The translations under genes and the position numbers were made by a program. From the NCBI GenBank assembly GCA_003240775.1, contig QFNI01000001.1:1-64000 (forward strand): a DNA stretch of 64,000 nucleotides, in the 5' to 3' direction. The notes under the pieces are model-generated. The model had not been told where the DNA came from. It worked only from the letters and a program-made list of their open reading frames with translations, and searched no databases. Positions 63,154 through 64,000 of this stretch are shown piece by piece; the first letter of the stretch is position 1; every line of letters starts with the position of its first letter. The stretch comes from Mesorhizobium amorphae. Lineage in GTDB: Bacteria; Pseudomonadota; Alphaproteobacteria; Rhizobiales; Rhizobiaceae.

Positions 63154-64000
63154 TCAGGCTTTCGAGACAGCGTGAAGGATGCGGGCCCAGGAGCGCTGGC
63201 CCTTGTGGAAGCTTGGCAAGTCGTATTTCTCGTTGGGCGAGTGGATGCGGTCGTCCGACAGCCCAAAGCCCACCAGCAGCGATTCCATGCCGAGATAGGT
63301 CTGGAAATCGCCCACCACGGGGATCGAACCGCCCATGGCGATGGTGACGGCGGGCTTGGGCCACTCGTCGGAAAGCGCGGACTGCGCCTTGGTCAGAAAG
63401 GGCGAGTCGTAGGAAAGCTGGATGGCGGGCGAGCCGCCATGGCCGTGGAACTCGACGGAGCAGTCGGCCGGCAGGCGCTCGCGCACGAAGGCGCGGAACG
63501 CGTCGCTGACGGCCTGCGGGTTCTGCTTGTGAACCAGGCGGAAGGACACCTTGGCGTGGGCTTCCGCGGGGATCACCGTCTTGAAGCCCTCGCCCGTATA
63601 GCCGCCCCACATGCCGTTCACCTCGGCCGTGGGCCGCGCCCAGGTGAGTTCCTGGACGGAGCGCCCCTTTTCGCCCGAAGGGATCGAGAGCCCGATGGGG
63701 CCCAAGAAATCCTCGGCCGTTTCGCCGAGCGACTGCCAGGATTGCAGGATCTGGGTGGGCGTCTCCTCGACGCCTTCGTAGAAGCCGGGCAGCGTGACGC
63801 GGCCGTCGGCGTCGTGCAGGTCGGCGAGGATGCGGGCGAGGATATGGTTGGGGTTCTGTGCCGCCCCGCCATATTCGCCCGAGTGGAGATCGCGGTTGGC
63901 CGCGTGCACGGTGAGCATCTCGCCGACCAGGCCGCGCAGGCCCACGCAGATGGCGGGCGTCTCGCGGTCCCACATGCCGGTGTCGCAGACCATGGCGAAG
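63154..64000 (-). CDS. M20 family metallo-dipeptidase (N-terminus outside window)
   Basis: The frame runs off the right edge. The visible 280 residues start inside the catalytic domain: VCDTGMWDRETPAICVGLRG, then the dimerisation domain with VHAANRDLHSGEYGGAAQNP (the bridging His), and the return to the metal site in GGSIPVVGDFQTYLGM and GLSDDRIHSPNEKYDLPSF (metal-binding His). This is the M20 dipeptidase/CNDP-like subgroup, a dizinc enzyme that trims dipeptides. Its specificity is not determinable. Confidence 0.92.
   Translation of the reverse strand, partial: FAMVCDTGMWDRETPAICVGLRGLVGEMLTVHAANRDLHSGEYGGAAQNPNHILARILADLHDADGRVTLPGFYEGVEETPTQILQSWQSLGETAEDFLGPIGLSIPSGEKGRSVQELTWARPTAEVNGMWGGYTGEGFKTVIPAEAHAKVSFRLVHKQNPQAVSDAFRAFVRERLPADCSVEFHGHGGSPAIQLSYDSPFLTKAQSALSDEWPKPAVTIAMGGSIPVVGDFQTYLGMESLLVGFGLSDDRIHSPNEKYDLPSFHKGQRSWARILHAVSKA

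Overview
This is a GC-rich chromosomal segment from an alphaproteobacterium, most likely of the order Hyphomicrobiales (Rhizobiales). The evidence is gene content and order: rpoN-hpf-ptsN next to lptC-lptA-lptB; glk, an ABC exporter, dapB and gpmA followed by tRNA-Leu; a FzlA-like GST followed by queG; a single-subunit cysI operon with DUF2849 and DUF934; and olsB for ornithine lipids. Two REP-type palindrome families add to this. There is no phage, plasmid backbone, insertion sequence or CRISPR array. Genus cannot be fixed from the window.

Layout. 1-6.5 kb: end of an HPP membrane protein, a PQQ-type sugar dehydrogenase, prfC, a small P-loop kinase, a YafJ-like amidotransferase, dut and an isocitrate-lyase/PEP-mutase family enzyme. 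6.7-12 kb: a dimethylargininase-like hydrolase divergent from a polar amino-acid ABC transporter (ATPase, binding protein, two permeases) and an LDH2-family dehydrogenase. This looks like an arginine-derivative uptake and catabolism locus. 12-22.9 kb: an NDUFA9-like protein, uppP, fzlA, queG, an epimerase-like gene carrying a REP insertion in frame, mepA, glk, an ABC exporter, dapB and gpmA. 22.9-25 kb: tRNA-Leu(CAG), an empty stretch and a compositionally atypical CapK-like adenylate-forming enzyme. 25-33 kb: methylmalonyl-CoA mutase and both propionyl-CoA carboxylase subunits, divergent from acetoacetate-CoA ligase.

33-40 kb: ptsN, hpf, rpoN and lptBAC, split by a serine beta-lactamase-like gene on the other strand. 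40.5-46.6 kb: sppA, ihfB, lapA, an ornithine cyclodeaminase family gene, a ParE/antitoxin pair, a YitT protein, two RNA methyltransferases and a 3'-truncated lspA. 46.6-51 kb: a hybrid histidine kinase, olsB, grpE and a small NepR-like ORF. 51-55.7 kb: the assimilatory sulfate operon cysG-DUF2849-cysI-cysH-DUF934. 55.9-64 kb: a class A penicillin-binding protein, a LOV-domain histidine kinase, an SRAP protein, an ArsR repressor divergent from a desaturase with a clear operator, an RNase D-like exonuclease and the end of an M20 peptidase.

Most genes are core metabolism, envelope or regulation. The points most worth a second look are the palindrome translated inside the epimerase-like gene, the truncated lspA, the ArsR/desaturase operator, the tRNA-Leu/capK islet and the small NepR-like protein. 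Start codons were chosen from ribosome-binding sites and family N-termini where possible; TTG and GTG starts are common here.
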